Part shown: piece by piece, positions 15,514-26,863 of the stretch
Layout of the letters: each line of letters starts with the position of its first letter
Numbering within the stretch: position 1 is the first letter of the stretch
From: an uncultured Porphyromonadaceae bacterium
GTDB taxonomy: Bacteria > Bacteroidota > Bacteroidia > Bacteroidales > Muribaculaceae
Length of the DNA: 64,000 nucleotides
Direction of reading: 5' to 3'
Assembly: GCA_902489275.1 (NCBI GenBank)
Contig: CABTZK010000002.1
Coordinates: forward strand, 109,369 to 173,368
Translations under genes and position numbers: made by a program
Notes under the pieces: model-generated
What the model saw: the letters and a program-made list of their open reading frames with translations, nothing else
The model's database searches: none
Told to the model about the DNA's origin: nothing

Positions 15514-17981
15514 GTCAATTTGCCGAAGTTTTGCTGCCACTCGCCATCCAAGGCACCTACACCTATCGCATTCCCGACGAGATGCTGACCGCCATCAAGG
15601 TGGGATGCCGTGTCCTTGTGCCTTTTGGTCGCAAGAAAATATATACCGCTATCGTGGAATCTATCCATGACCAGGAACCCAAAGGCTACCGCGTCAAGGA
15701 GCTGCTTTCCTTGCTCGACACAGCCCCCATTCTGCGCCACCCGCAACTCAAATTCTGGCAGTGGCTCGCCGACTACTACCTGTGCTCGACTGGAGAAGTC
15801 TACAAAGCGGCGCTGCCGAGCGGCCTGAAAGTGGAAAGCGAGACCTTCATCAGCGTGAATCCCGACTTTGAAGAGAGCGAGCCGAGCCAACTCAACGACC
15901 GAGCCAGGTGCATTCTTGACTACGCCAAGCAACGCGGGCGCGTGCAAATCACCGACATCACCCGCTCCACAGGCTTCAAGAACGTGGAAAGCATCGTGAG
16001 CAAAATGCTCGAAATGGGCGCTATCCACGTCTCGGAGCGAGTGATTGACAACTACCGCCCCAAAACCGAAACCTGCGTGCGACTCACCTGTAGCCGTGAC
16101 GACGAGCAGGCGCTGCACGGCTTCTTTGACCAAGTGCGCCGCGCCCGCAAGCAAGAGTCGCTGCTCATGGCCTACCTCGACCTCTCGGGGTGGCTTCAGA
16201 AGAGCAAGCCCGTGAAAGAAGTGCTCAAGGCCGACTTGCTCAAGCGAGCCGACGCCACCGACGCGGTGCTCCTGGCAGCCCGCCAACGCGGCATGCTGGA
16301 GACCTACAAACGCGAGATTAACCGGTTTGCCGAACTGGGCGCAAACTTGCAAGAGCTGCCCCGCCTGAGCGAGGAGCAACTGGGAGCTTACCACCACATT
16401 CACCAGTGCTTCAAGGAAAAAGCCATCACCCTGCTGCATGGCGTGACATCGAGTGGGAAAACATCCATCTACATGCATCTCATCGACGAGGTTATGAAGC
16501 AAGGCAAGCAGGCACTCTATCTTGTGCCTGAAATCGCGCTCACCACACAACTGACCCAGCGGCTGCGCGCCGTGTTTGGCAGCAAGTTGCTCATCTATCA
16601 CTCAAAATTCAGCGACAACGAGCGTGTCGACATCTGGAAACGGCTGATTTCCAGCAGCGAGCCTTGCGTCGTGATTGGCGTGCGGTCAAGCATTTTTCTC
16701 CCCTACTCCAACATCGGCCTGATCATTGTTGACGAGGAACACGATACCAGCTACAAGCAGCAAGATCCCGCGCCACGCTACAGTGGGCGAAACGCGGCCT
16801 TGATTCTTGCCCAGATGCATGGAGCCAAGACCTTGCTCGGCTCGGCGACCCCCTCCATCGAAAGCTATCACCACGCCCAGAGCGGCAAGTATGGCTTAGT
16901 GACGCTATCTACACGCTATGGCAACATCAAGATGCCCAACGTGCAAGTTATCGACACGAAGCTGGCCCGCAAAAAGCACGAGATGAACCACCTGTTCTCG
17001 CTCGACCTCATCAAGGAGTGCCGCCGGGCGCTGCAAGACAAGGAACAGGTCATCCTCTTCCAAAACCGGCGAGGCTTCGCCCCCATGGTGCGCTGCAAGG
17101 AGTGCGCATGGGTGCCCACGTGTGAGCATTGCGACGTGTCGCTCACCTATCACAAGCACACCCGCTCCCTCACCTGCCACTACTGCGGCTACACCCTCAC
17201 CCTGCCCGAGCTGTGCCCCGAGTGCGGATTGCCCGGCATTGAGATTGTGGGTTACGGGACCGAACGCATCGAGGACAACATCGAGGCCGTGTTTCCCGAC
17301 GAGAAAATCTCACGCATGGACCTTGACACCACACGCAACAAGAACAGTTATGACCGCATCATCGACGAGTTTGGCAAGCACAAGACCAACATCCTTGTGG
17401 GCACTCAGATGGTGACCAAGGGGCTGGATTTCGACGGTGTGAGCATTGTGGGCATCCTCAATGCCGACACGATGATTAATTTTCCCGATTTTCGAAGCAG
17501 CGAGCGGGCATTTAACATGATGGAACAAGTGGCTGGGCGCAGCGGACGCGCCCACAAGCAAGGGAAAGTGATTATCCAGACCTCTAACCCCTCGCACCCC
17601 GTCATTGACTACGTGACACGCCACGACTATGAGGGATTCTACGCCCATGAGTTGAGCGAGCGCGAGAAATTCGGCTACCCCCCCTTCTCTCGCATTATCA
17701 ATGTCTACCTCAAGCACCGCGACGACAATGTGCTCACCGAGGTCTCGGTGCGATATAGCAACCTGCTGCGCCAAACATTTGGGCATCGTGTCTTTGGGCC
17801 CGAGGCCCCTATGGTCTCAAGAATACAGAATCTCTACATCCGCCAAATTATGCTCAAAATGGAGAATGCGGTGTCCATGACCAAAGTGAAGAAAATTCTG
17901 CGAAACCTCTACGAACAAATGGTGACCCTTGACAGCCGCATGAAGTCGACCATCCTCTACTACGATGTCGATCCCGTGTGA
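15510..17981 (+). CDS. priA: Primosomal protein N' (PriA helicase)
   Basis: An 823-residue replication-restart helicase that reloads the replisome at stalled forks. Seen in order: the N-terminal DNA-binding domain (FAEVLLPLAIQGTYTYRIP), Walker A GVTSSGKTSIYM, Walker B DEEHDTSYKQQ, the zinc-binding insert with paired cysteines (CKECAWVPTCEHCD and CHYCGYTLTLPELCPECG, eight Cys in all) and the helicase C domain (LVGTQMVTKGLDFDGV, MMEQVAGRSGRA). Length and order are normal for PriA. Its start codon overlaps the stop of the upstream glycosyltransferase by four bases. Confidence 0.95.
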   Translation: MSQFAEVLLPLAIQGTYTYRIPDEMLTAIKVGCRVLVPFGRKKIYTAIVESIHDQEPKGYRVKELLSLLDTAPILRHPQLKFWQWLADYYLCSTGEVYKAALPSGLKVESETFISVNPDFEESEPSQLNDRARCILDYAKQRGRVQITDITRSTGFKNVESIVSKMLEMGAIHVSERVIDNYRPKTETCVRLTCSRDDEQALHGFFDQVRRARKQESLLMAYLDLSGWLQKSKPVKEVLKADLLKRADATDAVLLAARQRGMLETYKREINRFAELGANLQELPRLSEEQLGAYHHIHQCFKEKAITLLHGVTSSGKTSIYMHLIDEVMKQGKQALYLVPEIALTTQLTQRLRAVFGSKLLIYHSKFSDNERVDIWKRLISSSEPCVVIGVRSSIFLPYSNIGLIIVDEEHDTSYKQQDPAPRYSGRNAALILAQMHGAKTLLGSATPSIESYHHAQSGKYGLVTLSTRYGNIKMPNVQVIDTKLARKKHEMNHLFSLDLIKECRRALQDKEQVILFQNRRGFAPMVRCKECAWVPTCEHCDVSLTYHKHTRSLTCHYCGYTLTLPELCPECGLPGIEIVGYGTERIEDNIEAVFPDEKISRMDLDTTRNKNSYDRIIDEFGKHKTNILVGTQMVTKGLDFDGVSIVGILNADTMINFPDFRSSERAFNMMEQVAGRSGRAHKQGKVIIQTSNPSHPVIDYVTRHDYEGFYAHELSEREKFGYPPFSRIINVYLKHRDDNVLTEVSVRYSNLLRQTFGHRVFGPEAPMVSRIQNLYIRQIMLKMENAVSMTKVKKILRNLYEQMVTLDSRMKSTILYYDVDPV

Positions 17982-18049
17982 CAAAATGCCCAAAAGCCCA
18001 TTCTTTGGTCTAAAAGAGATGAAACGGGCGATGCCGGTGGAGCAAAATA

Positions 18050-18074
18050 CCCTTTTTTTTTGGGGGGGGGTGGG
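18050..18074 (+). repeat. Intergenic homopolymer tract (C3 T9 G9 T G3)
   Basis: Nine T are followed directly by nine G between the convergent priA and PBP1A genes. The tract is outside any reading frame. It is prone to slippage in the cell and to error in sequencing. Confidence 0.6.
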
Positions 18075-18106
18075 CAGCAGCACCACTATAAATCAGTCCA
18101 CGTTGT

Positions 18107-20560
18107 TTAGTTCATGATGTCATTCACAACGTCTTGGTCGTGAGGACTGGTTGTGGCATGCTCAACCTGCTCTTCCTTTTCCTCTCTTCCACTTGAGCTC
18201 CGGCGCTGGCGCCCCATCCCCTCGTTGTCGTAGACTTTCTCCTCACACATCTTGAAGTCGGCAGGAATATTGAACTTCACTTGCTCACTGTAGGGCAGCG
18301 ATGGGTCATTATACACCTTGCGCATAAACTTCCCGAAAATGGGCAACGCTGCCGCCGCCCCCTGTCCCTCGCCGGTGGACTCAAAATGGATGTAGCGATC
18401 CTCGCCGCCAAACCATACCCCGGTCACTAATTCGGGTGTAAAGCCCATAAACCAGGCGTCGGCATTGAAGTTGGTCGTGCCCGTCTTGCCACACATGTCG
18501 CCCTTGAAGCGATAGGGCGCAATGTGGCTTGTGGCTGTGCCGTGGTCAATCACGGCACGCAGCATGTCAATCATGCGATAGGCGCTCTCGGTGCTAATGG
18601 CTTGATTCTTCTTGGGATAAAACTCGGCGACCACATTGCCGTGGTTGTCGCAAATGCGGCTCACCATCACTGGAATCACACGGCTGCCGTAGTTGGCAAA
18701 CGCGCTATAAGCGCTCACCATCTCATAGAGTGAAATCTCGCACGAGCCCAAGCTCAACGTCAGGTTAGGAATCTGCTCGCTGGTGATGCCAAAATCGTTG
18801 TGCATCGACTCTACCATCTTTTCAGGCGTGTATTTGTCAAGGATGCGAGGAGGTATCCAGTTGCTTGACTTGGCTAAGGCCTCGCGCAGTTGCGGGCGGC
18901 TTCCCAAGCCGTGTGAGCCGCCGCCTGGCGACCAGCCGCCATAATGAGGTTGCGAGTTCTCGAAGTCGGTGCTGCAAGGGTTCAATCCGTTTTGCATGGC
19001 CATCGCATAGATGAACGGCTTCACCGTTGAGCCGATTTGCCGAGTGCCCGTCGCCACCATGTCGTATTTGAAATGCTTGAAATCAGGACCACCCACGTAG
19101 GCCTTCACCTTACCTGTACGCGGGTCCATCGACATCATGGCACAACGCAAGAACGTCTTCATGTAGAGCATCGAGTCCAGTGGCGACATGAGACGCTGCA
19201 CCTCTCTGTTTTTTCCATACTCCTTGCCGTACTCAAAGAGCTTCATCTCCATCTTCTGGTGAAAAGCGCTCATGATCTCCTGCTCACTCAGCCCTTGGGC
19301 CTTCATGGCGTGGTATCGCTCGGTGTTGTGTATGCCCAACTTGATGACAAGTTCGCGTGTGGACTTGCTCAACTCACTGGAGTTGCGGGTATAAGGATTC
19401 TTGTAGCTGCCACCACACTCGTTGCGGAAGAATCGGCGTTGCTGCTCCACCATGTGCTCGTGCACAGCCTCCTCGGCATCCTGCTGCATGCGGGAGTCGA
19501 TGGTGGTGTAGATGCGCAAGCCATCGCTATAGATGTCATAGTTCGAGCCATCGGCTTTTTTGTTTTTCTTACACCAGCCATAAAGAGGGTTGTTGTCCCA
19601 GCTGTACTTGTCGGCATTATAAGCATTGACGTTGCTGTAGTTGCTGCGCACGGGCTCGTCGGCCATCATGATGCGCCGCAACTCCTCGCGGAAGTAGGGG
19701 GCAATGCCGTCCTCGTGAGTCTCTACCTTGTGAGGATGAAGCTCAATCTCGGTTTTCTTGTAGGCATCGCAAGCCTCGGCGGTGAGCATGCCAGCCCTGT
19801 ACATCTGGTCAATGACCACATTTCGCCGCACTTTCACGCGCTCGGGAAAGCGTAACGGGTTAAAGTATGACGGGTTCTTGCACATGCCCACCAGCATGGC
19901 GCTCTCTTGAAGATTCAAGTCCTTGGGCTCTTTGCCAAAATACACGTAACTGGCGCTCTTGATTCCCACGGCATTGTTCAAGAAGTCAAACTGGTTGAAA
20001 TACATCTTGATAATCTCCTCCTTGGTATAATAACGCTCAAGTTTCACGGCAATCACCCACTCGATGGGTTTTTGCAGCGCGCGCTCAAAGATATTGGCGC
20101 TCTCGGGCGTGTAGAGCTGCTTGGCCAGCTGCTGGGTGAGGGTTGAGCCGCCACCGGCACTCCTCTGCCCCATGATGACTCGCTTGACGACCGCTCTGGC
20201 AATGGCCTTGACATCGATGCCCGAATGCTCGTCGAAACGCACATCCTCGGTCGCGACAAGGGCATCCTTGAGGTACTTCGACATCTGGCCGTAGTCAACG
20301 TAGGTGCGGTTGCCCTTGCTGCGGTAGAACTTGCCCATCGCCTTGCCGTCTGACGTGTAGAGCACCGAGGCAAACTGGTCGGTGGGATTACGCAAGGCCT
20401 CGACTGGGGGCATATAGCCAATCACGCCATTGTATATCAGAACGAACAGAATAACAGCCAGCACAAAGAAGCCCCCCATTGACCACCACATTGCCTTGAC
20501 GATCATACTGTTGCGACGACGGCGGCGTTGCTGTTTATTCGCTATATTCTGAGTTTCCAT
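18107..20560 (-). CDS. Penicillin-binding protein 1A, bifunctional transglycosylase/transpeptidase
   Basis: An 817-residue class A PBP. A basic cytoplasmic tail (KQQRRRRRNS) and one membrane anchor (about residues 25-47) precede the GT51 glycosyltransferase domain, with its catalytic Glu in ATEDVRFDEHSGID and the GGSTLTQQLAKQLY motif. The transpeptidase domain has the SxxK motif in RQIGSTVKPFIYA, then SSN and KTGTT. The acidic, charged C-terminal tail (about 50 residues, EEKEEQVEH) is probably disordered. It builds and crosslinks peptidoglycan at the outer face of the inner membrane. It is a single gene, convergent with priA. Confidence 0.94.
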   Translation of the reverse strand: METQNIANKQQRRRRRNSMIVKAMWWSMGGFFVLAVILFVLIYNGVIGYMPPVEALRNPTDQFASVLYTSDGKAMGKFYRSKGNRTYVDYGQMSKYLKDALVATEDVRFDEHSGIDVKAIARAVVKRVIMGQRSAGGGSTLTQQLAKQLYTPESANIFERALQKPIEWVIAVKLERYYTKEEIIKMYFNQFDFLNNAVGIKSASYVYFGKEPKDLNLQESAMLVGMCKNPSYFNPLRFPERVKVRRNVVIDQMYRAGMLTAEACDAYKKTEIELHPHKVETHEDGIAPYFREELRRIMMADEPVRSNYSNVNAYNADKYSWDNNPLYGWCKKNKKADGSNYDIYSDGLRIYTTIDSRMQQDAEEAVHEHMVEQQRRFFRNECGGSYKNPYTRNSSELSKSTRELVIKLGIHNTERYHAMKAQGLSEQEIMSAFHQKMEMKLFEYGKEYGKNREVQRLMSPLDSMLYMKTFLRCAMMSMDPRTGKVKAYVGGPDFKHFKYDMVATGTRQIGSTVKPFIYAMAMQNGLNPCSTDFENSQPHYGGWSPGGGSHGLGSRPQLREALAKSSNWIPPRILDKYTPEKMVESMHNDFGITSEQIPNLTLSLGSCEISLYEMVSAYSAFANYGSRVIPVMVSRICDNHGNVVAEFYPKKNQAISTESAYRMIDMLRAVIDHGTATSHIAPYRFKGDMCGKTGTTNFNADAWFMGFTPELVTGVWFGGEDRYIHFESTGEGQGAAAALPIFGKFMRKVYNDPSLPYSEQVKFNIPADFKMCEEKVYDNEGMGRQRRSSSGREEKEEQVEHATTSPHDQDVVNDIMN

Positions 20561-20690
20561 GTTTCATGCAATTTAGTTAATCAGAAGATAATGCTACTGC
20601 TGGTAATAAAATGCAAAGTTAATCATTTTCGGGAAATATCTTCACATTTTTCAAAAGGAAAGTTCACGGCGATTTTTTTTTGCGACCGCT

Positions 20691-20722
20691 TTGGATTTTT
20701 CCATGAAAAAACACTAATTTTG
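20691..20722 (+). promoter_or_regulatory. Promoter of the pyrBI operon, predicted leaderless
   Basis: TTG (20691-20693), 21-base spacer, TAATTTTG (20715-20722). Only seven bases separate the box from the pyrB ATG at 20730, so transcription should start at or within a few bases of the start codon. Confidence 0.7.
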
Positions 20723-20729
20723 TCATGAT

Positions 20730-21641
20730 ATGACCAAGAAAAGTTTTGTTTCTATTTCAGACCTGAGCAAGGAAGAAATCGTGGCCCTGCTCAAACACGC
20801 CGACGAGTTTGAACGCAACCCCAACCAACGCATTCTCTCAGGCAAAGTGATTGCCACGCTGTTTTTTGAGCCCTCCACCCGCACTCGACTCAGTTTTGAG
20901 ACAGCGGTCAACCGCCTGGGCGGCCGCGTGATTGGCTTTAGCGACGCCAAGACCAGCAGCCAATCTAAAGGGGAGACCCTCAAAGACACCATCATGATTG
21001 TGAGCAACTACGCCGACGCCATTGTGATGCGCCACTATCTCGAAGGCGCCGCCCGCTACGCCAGCGAGTTCTCACCTGTGCCCATCATCAACGCAGGCGA
21101 CGGTGCCAACCAACACCCGTCGCAAACGATGCTCGACCTCTACAGCATCCTCAAGACGCAAGGCACACTCGAAAATCTCACGATCACCATGGTGGGCGAC
21201 TTGAAATACGGGCGAACCGTGCACTCGCTGCTGGTGGCCATGCAGCACTGGAAATGCACATTCAACTTTGTGGCTTGCAATGAATTGCAGATGCCCAAGC
21301 AGTACATCACCTTCTGCAAGGAGCGCCACATTCCTTACCATATCACCAACGACTTCTCGCAAGAGATTATCGACCAATCCGATATTCTCTACATGACCCG
21401 CGTGCAGCGCGAGCGATTCAGCGACCCGATGGAGTATGAGCGCACCAAGAACCTTTACACCCTGCACAACAACATGCTGATTAACAGCAAGGAAAACCTG
21501 CGCGTGCTTCACCCCCTGCCCCGCATCACCGAAATCAACCAAGACGTTGACAACAACCCTAAGGCCTACTATTTCCAGCAAGCTCGAAACGGGCTTTACG
21601 CTCGCCAAGCGATTATCTGCCGGTCATTAGGCATTGAGTAA
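20730..21641 (+). CDS. pyrB: Aspartate carbamoyltransferase, catalytic chain
   Basis: A 303-residue catalytic subunit joining carbamoyl phosphate to aspartate, the committed step of pyrimidine synthesis. The carbamoyl-phosphate loop [11 protein letters not shown] lies at residues 49-59, and [12 protein letters not shown] and HPLPRITEI supply further active-site residues. The start is fixed by homology ([17 protein letters not shown] aligns with Bacteroides PyrB). The promoter box ends only seven bases upstream, and a nearby ATG at 20725 is out of frame. It is followed by pyrI 44 bp downstream. I see no attenuator or leader peptide of the enterobacterial pyrBI type; there is no room for one. 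Confidence 0.96.
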   Translation: MTKKSFVSISDLSKEEIVALLKHADEFERNPNQRILSGKVIATLFFEPSTRTRLSFETAVNRLGGRVIGFSDAKTSSQSKGETLKDTIMIVSNYADAIVMRHYLEGAARYASEFSPVPIINAGDGANQHPSQTMLDLYSILKTQGTLENLTITMVGDLKYGRTVHSLLVAMQHWKCTFNFVACNELQMPKQYITFCKERHIPYHITNDFSQEIIDQSDILYMTRVQRERFSDPMEYERTKNLYTLHNNMLINSKENLRVLHPLPRITEINQDVDNNPKAYYFQQARNGLYARQAIICRSLGIE

Positions 21642-21685
21642 TTTCTCACACCACACACTGATCAGACCTGAATAAAGAAAAAAAC

Positions 21686-22147
21686 ATGGCAAAAGAAAAA
21701 AAAGAACTGGCTGTAGCCGCCCTGGAAAACGGCACCGTCATTGACCATATTCCCAGCAAATCGGTTTTCAAGGTTGCCGAGTTGCTCCATCTCAAAGAAT
21801 TGAAAGGGAGCGTCACCATCGGCGTGAACCTGAATAGCGCGCTCATGGGCAAGAAAGGCATCATCAAGATTGCCAATGTCACCTACCCCGAAGCGATGCT
21901 CAACCGCATCGCCCTCATCGCGCCCCATGCGGTCATCAACATCATCAAGGACTACGAGGTGGTAGAAAAGCGTGCCGTGGAGCTGCCCGACGAGCTCGTC
22001 GACGTGGTGAAGTGCGGTAATCCCAAGTGCATCAGCAACAACGAGCCGATGAGCAGCCATTTCCACGTGATCGACCGTGACGACACCATCCTGCGCTGCC
22101 ACTACTGCGAGTGTGTGCAATCGGGCGAGGAAATCACGCTGAAGTAA
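21686..22147 (+). CDS. pyrI: Aspartate carbamoyltransferase, regulatory chain
   Basis: A 153-residue regulatory subunit that binds nucleotide effectors and holds the catalytic trimers together. The C-terminal zinc domain has its four ligands at Cys110, Cys115, Cys138 and Cys141 (KCGNPKC and CHYCEC). The allosteric domain occupies about residues 8-100. Full length. It sits between pyrB and a flavin reductase-like gene in the same operon. Confidence 0.95.
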   Translation: MAKEKKELAVAALENGTVIDHIPSKSVFKVAELLHLKELKGSVTIGVNLNSALMGKKGIIKIANVTYPEAMLNRIALIAPHAVINIIKDYEVVEKRAVELPDELVDVVKCGNPKCISNNEPMSSHFHVIDRDDTILRCHYCECVQSGEEITLK

Positions 22148-22162
22148 CGGGGGAGGCAAGCC

Positions 22163-22729
22163 ATGAAACAATCCTGGAGGCCAGGCACAATGATTTACCC
22201 GCTGCCGGCGCTGTTGGTCACGTGTGGCGCTACGCCCGAAGAATACAATGTGCTCACAGTGGCCTGGGCGGGCACCATCTGTAGCGACCCCGCCATGTGC
22301 TACGTGTCGATTCGCCCCGAGCGGCACAGCCACGGCATCATTGAGCGCAACATGGCTTTCACGCTCAACCTCACCACCCGCGAGCTGGCACGCGCCACCG
22401 ACTGGTGCGGCGTGCGTAGTGGCCGCGATTTCAACAAGTTCAAGGAAATGGGGCTCACCCCCGTCCCAGGGCAGAAAGTGGCAGCCCCCTACCTCGACGA
22501 GTCGCCCATGAGCATCGAGTGCAAGGTGAAAGATATCGTGAAACTGGGCAGCCACGACATGTTCATTGCCGATGTCATGAATGTGCTGGCCGACGAGCGC
22601 TATATCGACCCCGAGACGGGCAAATTCGACCTCCGCGCCGCCAGCCTTCTCGCCTACTCGCATGGCGAATACTACACCCTGGGCGATTCCATAGGGCATT
22701 TTGGCTGGAGCGTGCGGAAAAAGAAGTAA
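22163..22729 (+). CDS. Flavin reductase-like (FMN-binding split-barrel) protein
   Basis: A 188-residue protein of the flavin reductase-like family that binds FMN and can reduce it with NAD(P)H. Family segments are MIYPLPALLVTCG, VAWAGTICSDPAMCYVSIRP and FTLNLTTRELA, matching the split-barrel fold. The N- and C-termini are intact. It starts 15 bp after pyrI, so it is probably cotranscribed with pyrBI. A functional link to pyrimidine synthesis is not obvious and the physiological partner is unknown. Confidence 0.88.
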   Translation: MKQSWRPGTMIYPLPALLVTCGATPEEYNVLTVAWAGTICSDPAMCYVSIRPERHSHGIIERNMAFTLNLTTRELARATDWCGVRSGRDFNKFKEMGLTPVPGQKVAAPYLDESPMSIECKVKDIVKLGSHDMFIADVMNVLADERYIDPETGKFDLRAASLLAYSHGEYYTLGDSIGHFGWSVRKKK

Positions 22730-22754
22730 AGCACGCTTTGCAACACGCTAACCA

Positions 22755-24452
<1,698 letters not shown>

Positions 24453-24508
24453 AGGGATAGAAATTTCTAATGACTGATGAGTAATGATTCAAATCAATAA
24501 TATTTTTG

Positions 24509-24540
24509 TAAAGTTACGCATTTTTAGCCTTATCGCAAAA
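24509..24540 (-). promoter_or_regulatory. Promoter of ettA
   Basis: On the minus strand TTTTG (24540-24536), 19-base spacer, TAACTTTA (24516-24509), one mismatch from consensus at the last base. The start site is near 24503, about 50 bases before the ATG. Confidence 0.55.
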
Positions 24541-24900
24541 ACTAAAGTGCAAACTCCGGGCTAATGCCGCTAAAAAAGCCAGGATTTCGTATGCTTTTGC
24601 CAAAAACCAAGCAATGGCTTGCCTTGGCGCTGCCCGTCCCTCTGCCGGTGAAAAACGGCGTGGCGGTGGGGTGAGCATGAAACGCCTCACACGCCTTTCA
24701 AGGTGTTCCCAAAACCTGCATTACTTTCCTTTTTTTCTTATAGCCAACAAAGCCACCGATTTTTATGACTTTTAGAACACTTCCTTATGAGTATAAATAC
24801 CGATTTTTGCATATATAAGAAGAAATTATACCTCATTAACCGAAAAGAAGGGGTACAATTTCTCAAACTGCCAAAAACCCATCACCAGCACACCAATGAC
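24541..24900 (+). other. Intergenic stretch upstream of the DUF3943 gene
   Basis: No credible gene. A frame from 24787 extends the downstream gene by 38 codons, but these are poor coding sequence and precede a good signal peptide. The region is AT-rich near 24720-24850 and should hold the promoter for the gene at 24901. I find no clear TAnnTTTG box. Confidence 0.4.
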
Positions 24901-25788
24901 ATGCGCACCAGTTTCTATCATCTATCAATTCTCGTTTTTCTTGCAGCGATGGGCACCGCCGGCTACGCTTGCCCGCAAGACAGCGTATGCCCCATCGACA
25001 CGACGAGCCTTACTGCGACCGCCACAGCCACAGGCGACACCACCGGAGAGAGCGAAATCCACGCGACGACACGGGCTGACACGGCCTTGATGAAGCCTTC
25101 GCGTCAACTCACCCTTTACGACCTGCCCTACTCGCGCAAGACCCGCATGGAAAATTGGAAGAGGCTGAGTTACAACACAGCGACCTTTGTGGGAGCGGGA
25201 ATCTTGACCCTTTTTGTGCTGGAATGCCTTCCAGAGGGTGCGACAGCGTGGGACAAAAGCGAACTCAAGCACACAGCATTTTGGCATCGCTATGGCAACC
25301 ATGTGAAACAAGGGCCCGTGTGGGACAAGGACAACTTTGTTTTCAACTACATCCTCCACCCCTACGGAGGCGCTGTCTACTACATGGGCGCGCGCAGCAA
25401 TGGCTTCAATATGCTGGGATCGTTTCTCTATTCGTCATTTGTGTCAAATGTGCTTTGGGAATACGGCATAGAGGCTTTCATGGAAATTCCCTCCATCCAA
25501 GACCTGATGGTCACCCCCATTGCCGGCTCCCTTGTGGGAGAGAGCTTCTACCGCCTGAAACGGAAAATCGTGCGAAACGATTACACGTTATTCGGGTCAA
25601 AAGCGGTCGGGGCGACGGTCGCCTGGCTGATCGACCCTCTCAACGAGTTCGTAAGCCTCTTTGCAGGCAATCCTTGTAAACACCCTAAAGCTAAGCCGGG
25701 GCATGTTTCCAGCATTTCATGCGCTCCCGGGATTCACTTCATGGGCAAGCACCCGCAATTCAGCCTCGCCGCCATCATCACCCTGTAG
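24901..25788 (+). CDS. DUF3943 envelope protein
   Basis: A 295-residue exported protein. I start at the ATG at 24901 because it begins a signal-peptide-like segment (FYHLSILVFLAAMGTAGYAC). A Thr-rich linker (TTSLTATATATGDTT) follows. The C-terminal two thirds match the DUF3943 family: FNYILHPYGGAVYYMGARSN, WEYGIEAFMEIPSIQDLMVT and PIAGSLVGESFYRLKRKI. Several hydrophobic stretches suggest membrane association. Function unknown; homologues are common single genes in Bacteroidetes. A terminator begins directly after the stop codon. Confidence 0.82.
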   Translation: MRTSFYHLSILVFLAAMGTAGYACPQDSVCPIDTTSLTATATATGDTTGESEIHATTRADTALMKPSRQLTLYDLPYSRKTRMENWKRLSYNTATFVGAGILTLFVLECLPEGATAWDKSELKHTAFWHRYGNHVKQGPVWDKDNFVFNYILHPYGGAVYYMGARSNGFNMLGSFLYSSFVSNVLWEYGIEAFMEIPSIQDLMVTPIAGSLVGESFYRLKRKIVRNDYTLFGSKAVGATVAWLIDPLNEFVSLFAGNPCKHPKAKPGHVSSISCAPGIHFMGKHPQFSLAAIITL

Positions 25789-25828
25789 AGCGGCCCAGCT
25801 CGGGCAGGAAGCATGCTTGCCGCTTTTT
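25789..25828 (+). terminator. Rho-independent terminator after the DUF3943 gene
   Basis: AGCGGC (25789-25794) pairs with GCCGCT (25819-25824), with further internal pairing, and is followed by T5. It begins on the base after the stop codon. Confidence 0.65.
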
Positions 25829-25931
25829 CACTTGAGCGCGATCCATTTTTAGCGTTTTTTGGAAATATTGCCCAGAATCGTTGCAATTCTCGCAAGAATT
25901 CATTATTTTTAGGCACTAAAACTCTATTGCG

Positions 25932-26378
25932 ATGGCGAAACTCAACATTTCAACAGAATGGTGGACCTCACCGGCCGAGGGTGACCAGGGCGGCACAGTC
26001 ATGGTCACGGGGCGCAAAGGACTTCAAAACGTGATTGACACGGGGAAATACATTTACCGCGTGGAGGTCACGTGGTCCTACGACCCCGACAGCCAAGGGA
26101 TGCCCAGCATGGAGACCTCACGGCGCATGGAGGAGGCGCACGAAGCCCTGGAGCAGGTTTTCACGAAAGACCCTGTGGCGGTGAACACGGGCATCTACAC
26201 GGGCGACGGCGAGCGCAACTGGGTGTTCTACACCCGCAGCCTCAACATCTTCCAGCGCAAGTTCAACGAGGCGCTGGCCGATTTCCCCACACTGCCCCTG
26301 GAGTTTCACGCCTACGAAGACCCGGACTGGGATGAATACCGCGAGATGAGCCAGAACGAGGTGAGCAGCTCGCAATGA
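25932..26378 (+). CDS. DUF695-like protein
   Basis: A 148-residue soluble protein. Its C-terminal half resembles DUF695: NTGIYTGDGERNWVFYTRS, then FQRKFNEALADFPTLPLEF and the acidic YEDPDWDEY ending. The N-terminal part (TGRKGLQNVIDTGKYIYRVE) aligns less clearly. No catalytic motif, signal or membrane segment. Function unknown. It precedes a small membrane protein gene by 77 bp, possibly in one transcript. Confidence 0.78.
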   Translation: MAKLNISTEWWTSPAEGDQGGTVMVTGRKGLQNVIDTGKYIYRVEVTWSYDPDSQGMPSMETSRRMEEAHEALEQVFTKDPVAVNTGIYTGDGERNWVFYTRSLNIFQRKFNEALADFPTLPLEFHAYEDPDWDEYREMSQNEVSSSQ

Positions 26379-26455
26379 GCGCCCCCACCCCTCTGACACG
26401 CTCCAAACTTGCGCTTTTTCAACAACATACGAACCTTTAACCCAACATATTGCCT

Positions 26456-26728
26456 ATGAAACAAGTTTACTACTGGATTTTGATTTCGCTTGCTGTGGGA
26501 GCAATGGCGGGAGTGATTACCTCTATTTTCAGCCACCGCAGCAAGAAGAAAATAGTGAAAGACAACGATGGCACCGAGCGTGAGACCACTGAAGACGAGG
26601 ACACGCTCGACGAAATCGAGGGAACGCATAGCGCCAATATCGTGTTTGTGATTCTTGTGATCAGCGTCTTGGCTTTTATCGTGATTTGGCTCTTCATGGC
26701 TGTGAACAACCGCCACATCCTCGACTGA
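26456..26728 (+). CDS. Small two-helix membrane protein, unknown function
   Basis: A 90-residue protein with hydrophobic helices at about residues 5-24 and 61-83, joined by a strongly charged cytosolic or periplasmic loop (HRSKKKIVKDNDGTERETTE). The ATG at 26456 is preferred over a TTG two codons earlier. I do not recognise the family. It lies downstream of the DUF695-like gene in the same orientation and ends near a large inverted repeat shared with convergent fabG. Confidence 0.65.
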   Translation: MKQVYYWILISLAVGAMAGVITSIFSHRSKKKIVKDNDGTERETTEDEDTLDEIEGTHSANIVFVILVISVLAFIVIWLFMAVNNRHILD

Positions 26729-26775
26729 CGTGAATGCCGCATGGGCATGGAGCAATAGCGGCCGTGGCACTCAAC

Positions 26776-26827
26776 ATCCCGGCAACCCCACCCTGGCAAA
26801 GACGCCAGCGAGAGGGATTGCCGGGAT
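26776..26827. terminator. Bidirectional hairpin between convergent genes
   Basis: ATCCCGGCAA (26776-26785) is the exact complement of TTGCCGGGAT (26818-26827). It lies between the convergent small membrane protein gene and fabG. There is no T tract on either side, so termination is plausible but not certain. Confidence 0.5.
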
Positions 26828-26863
26828 AGGCATTTCTTGCGTGGAAAAAAGAAGGATGCGTTG

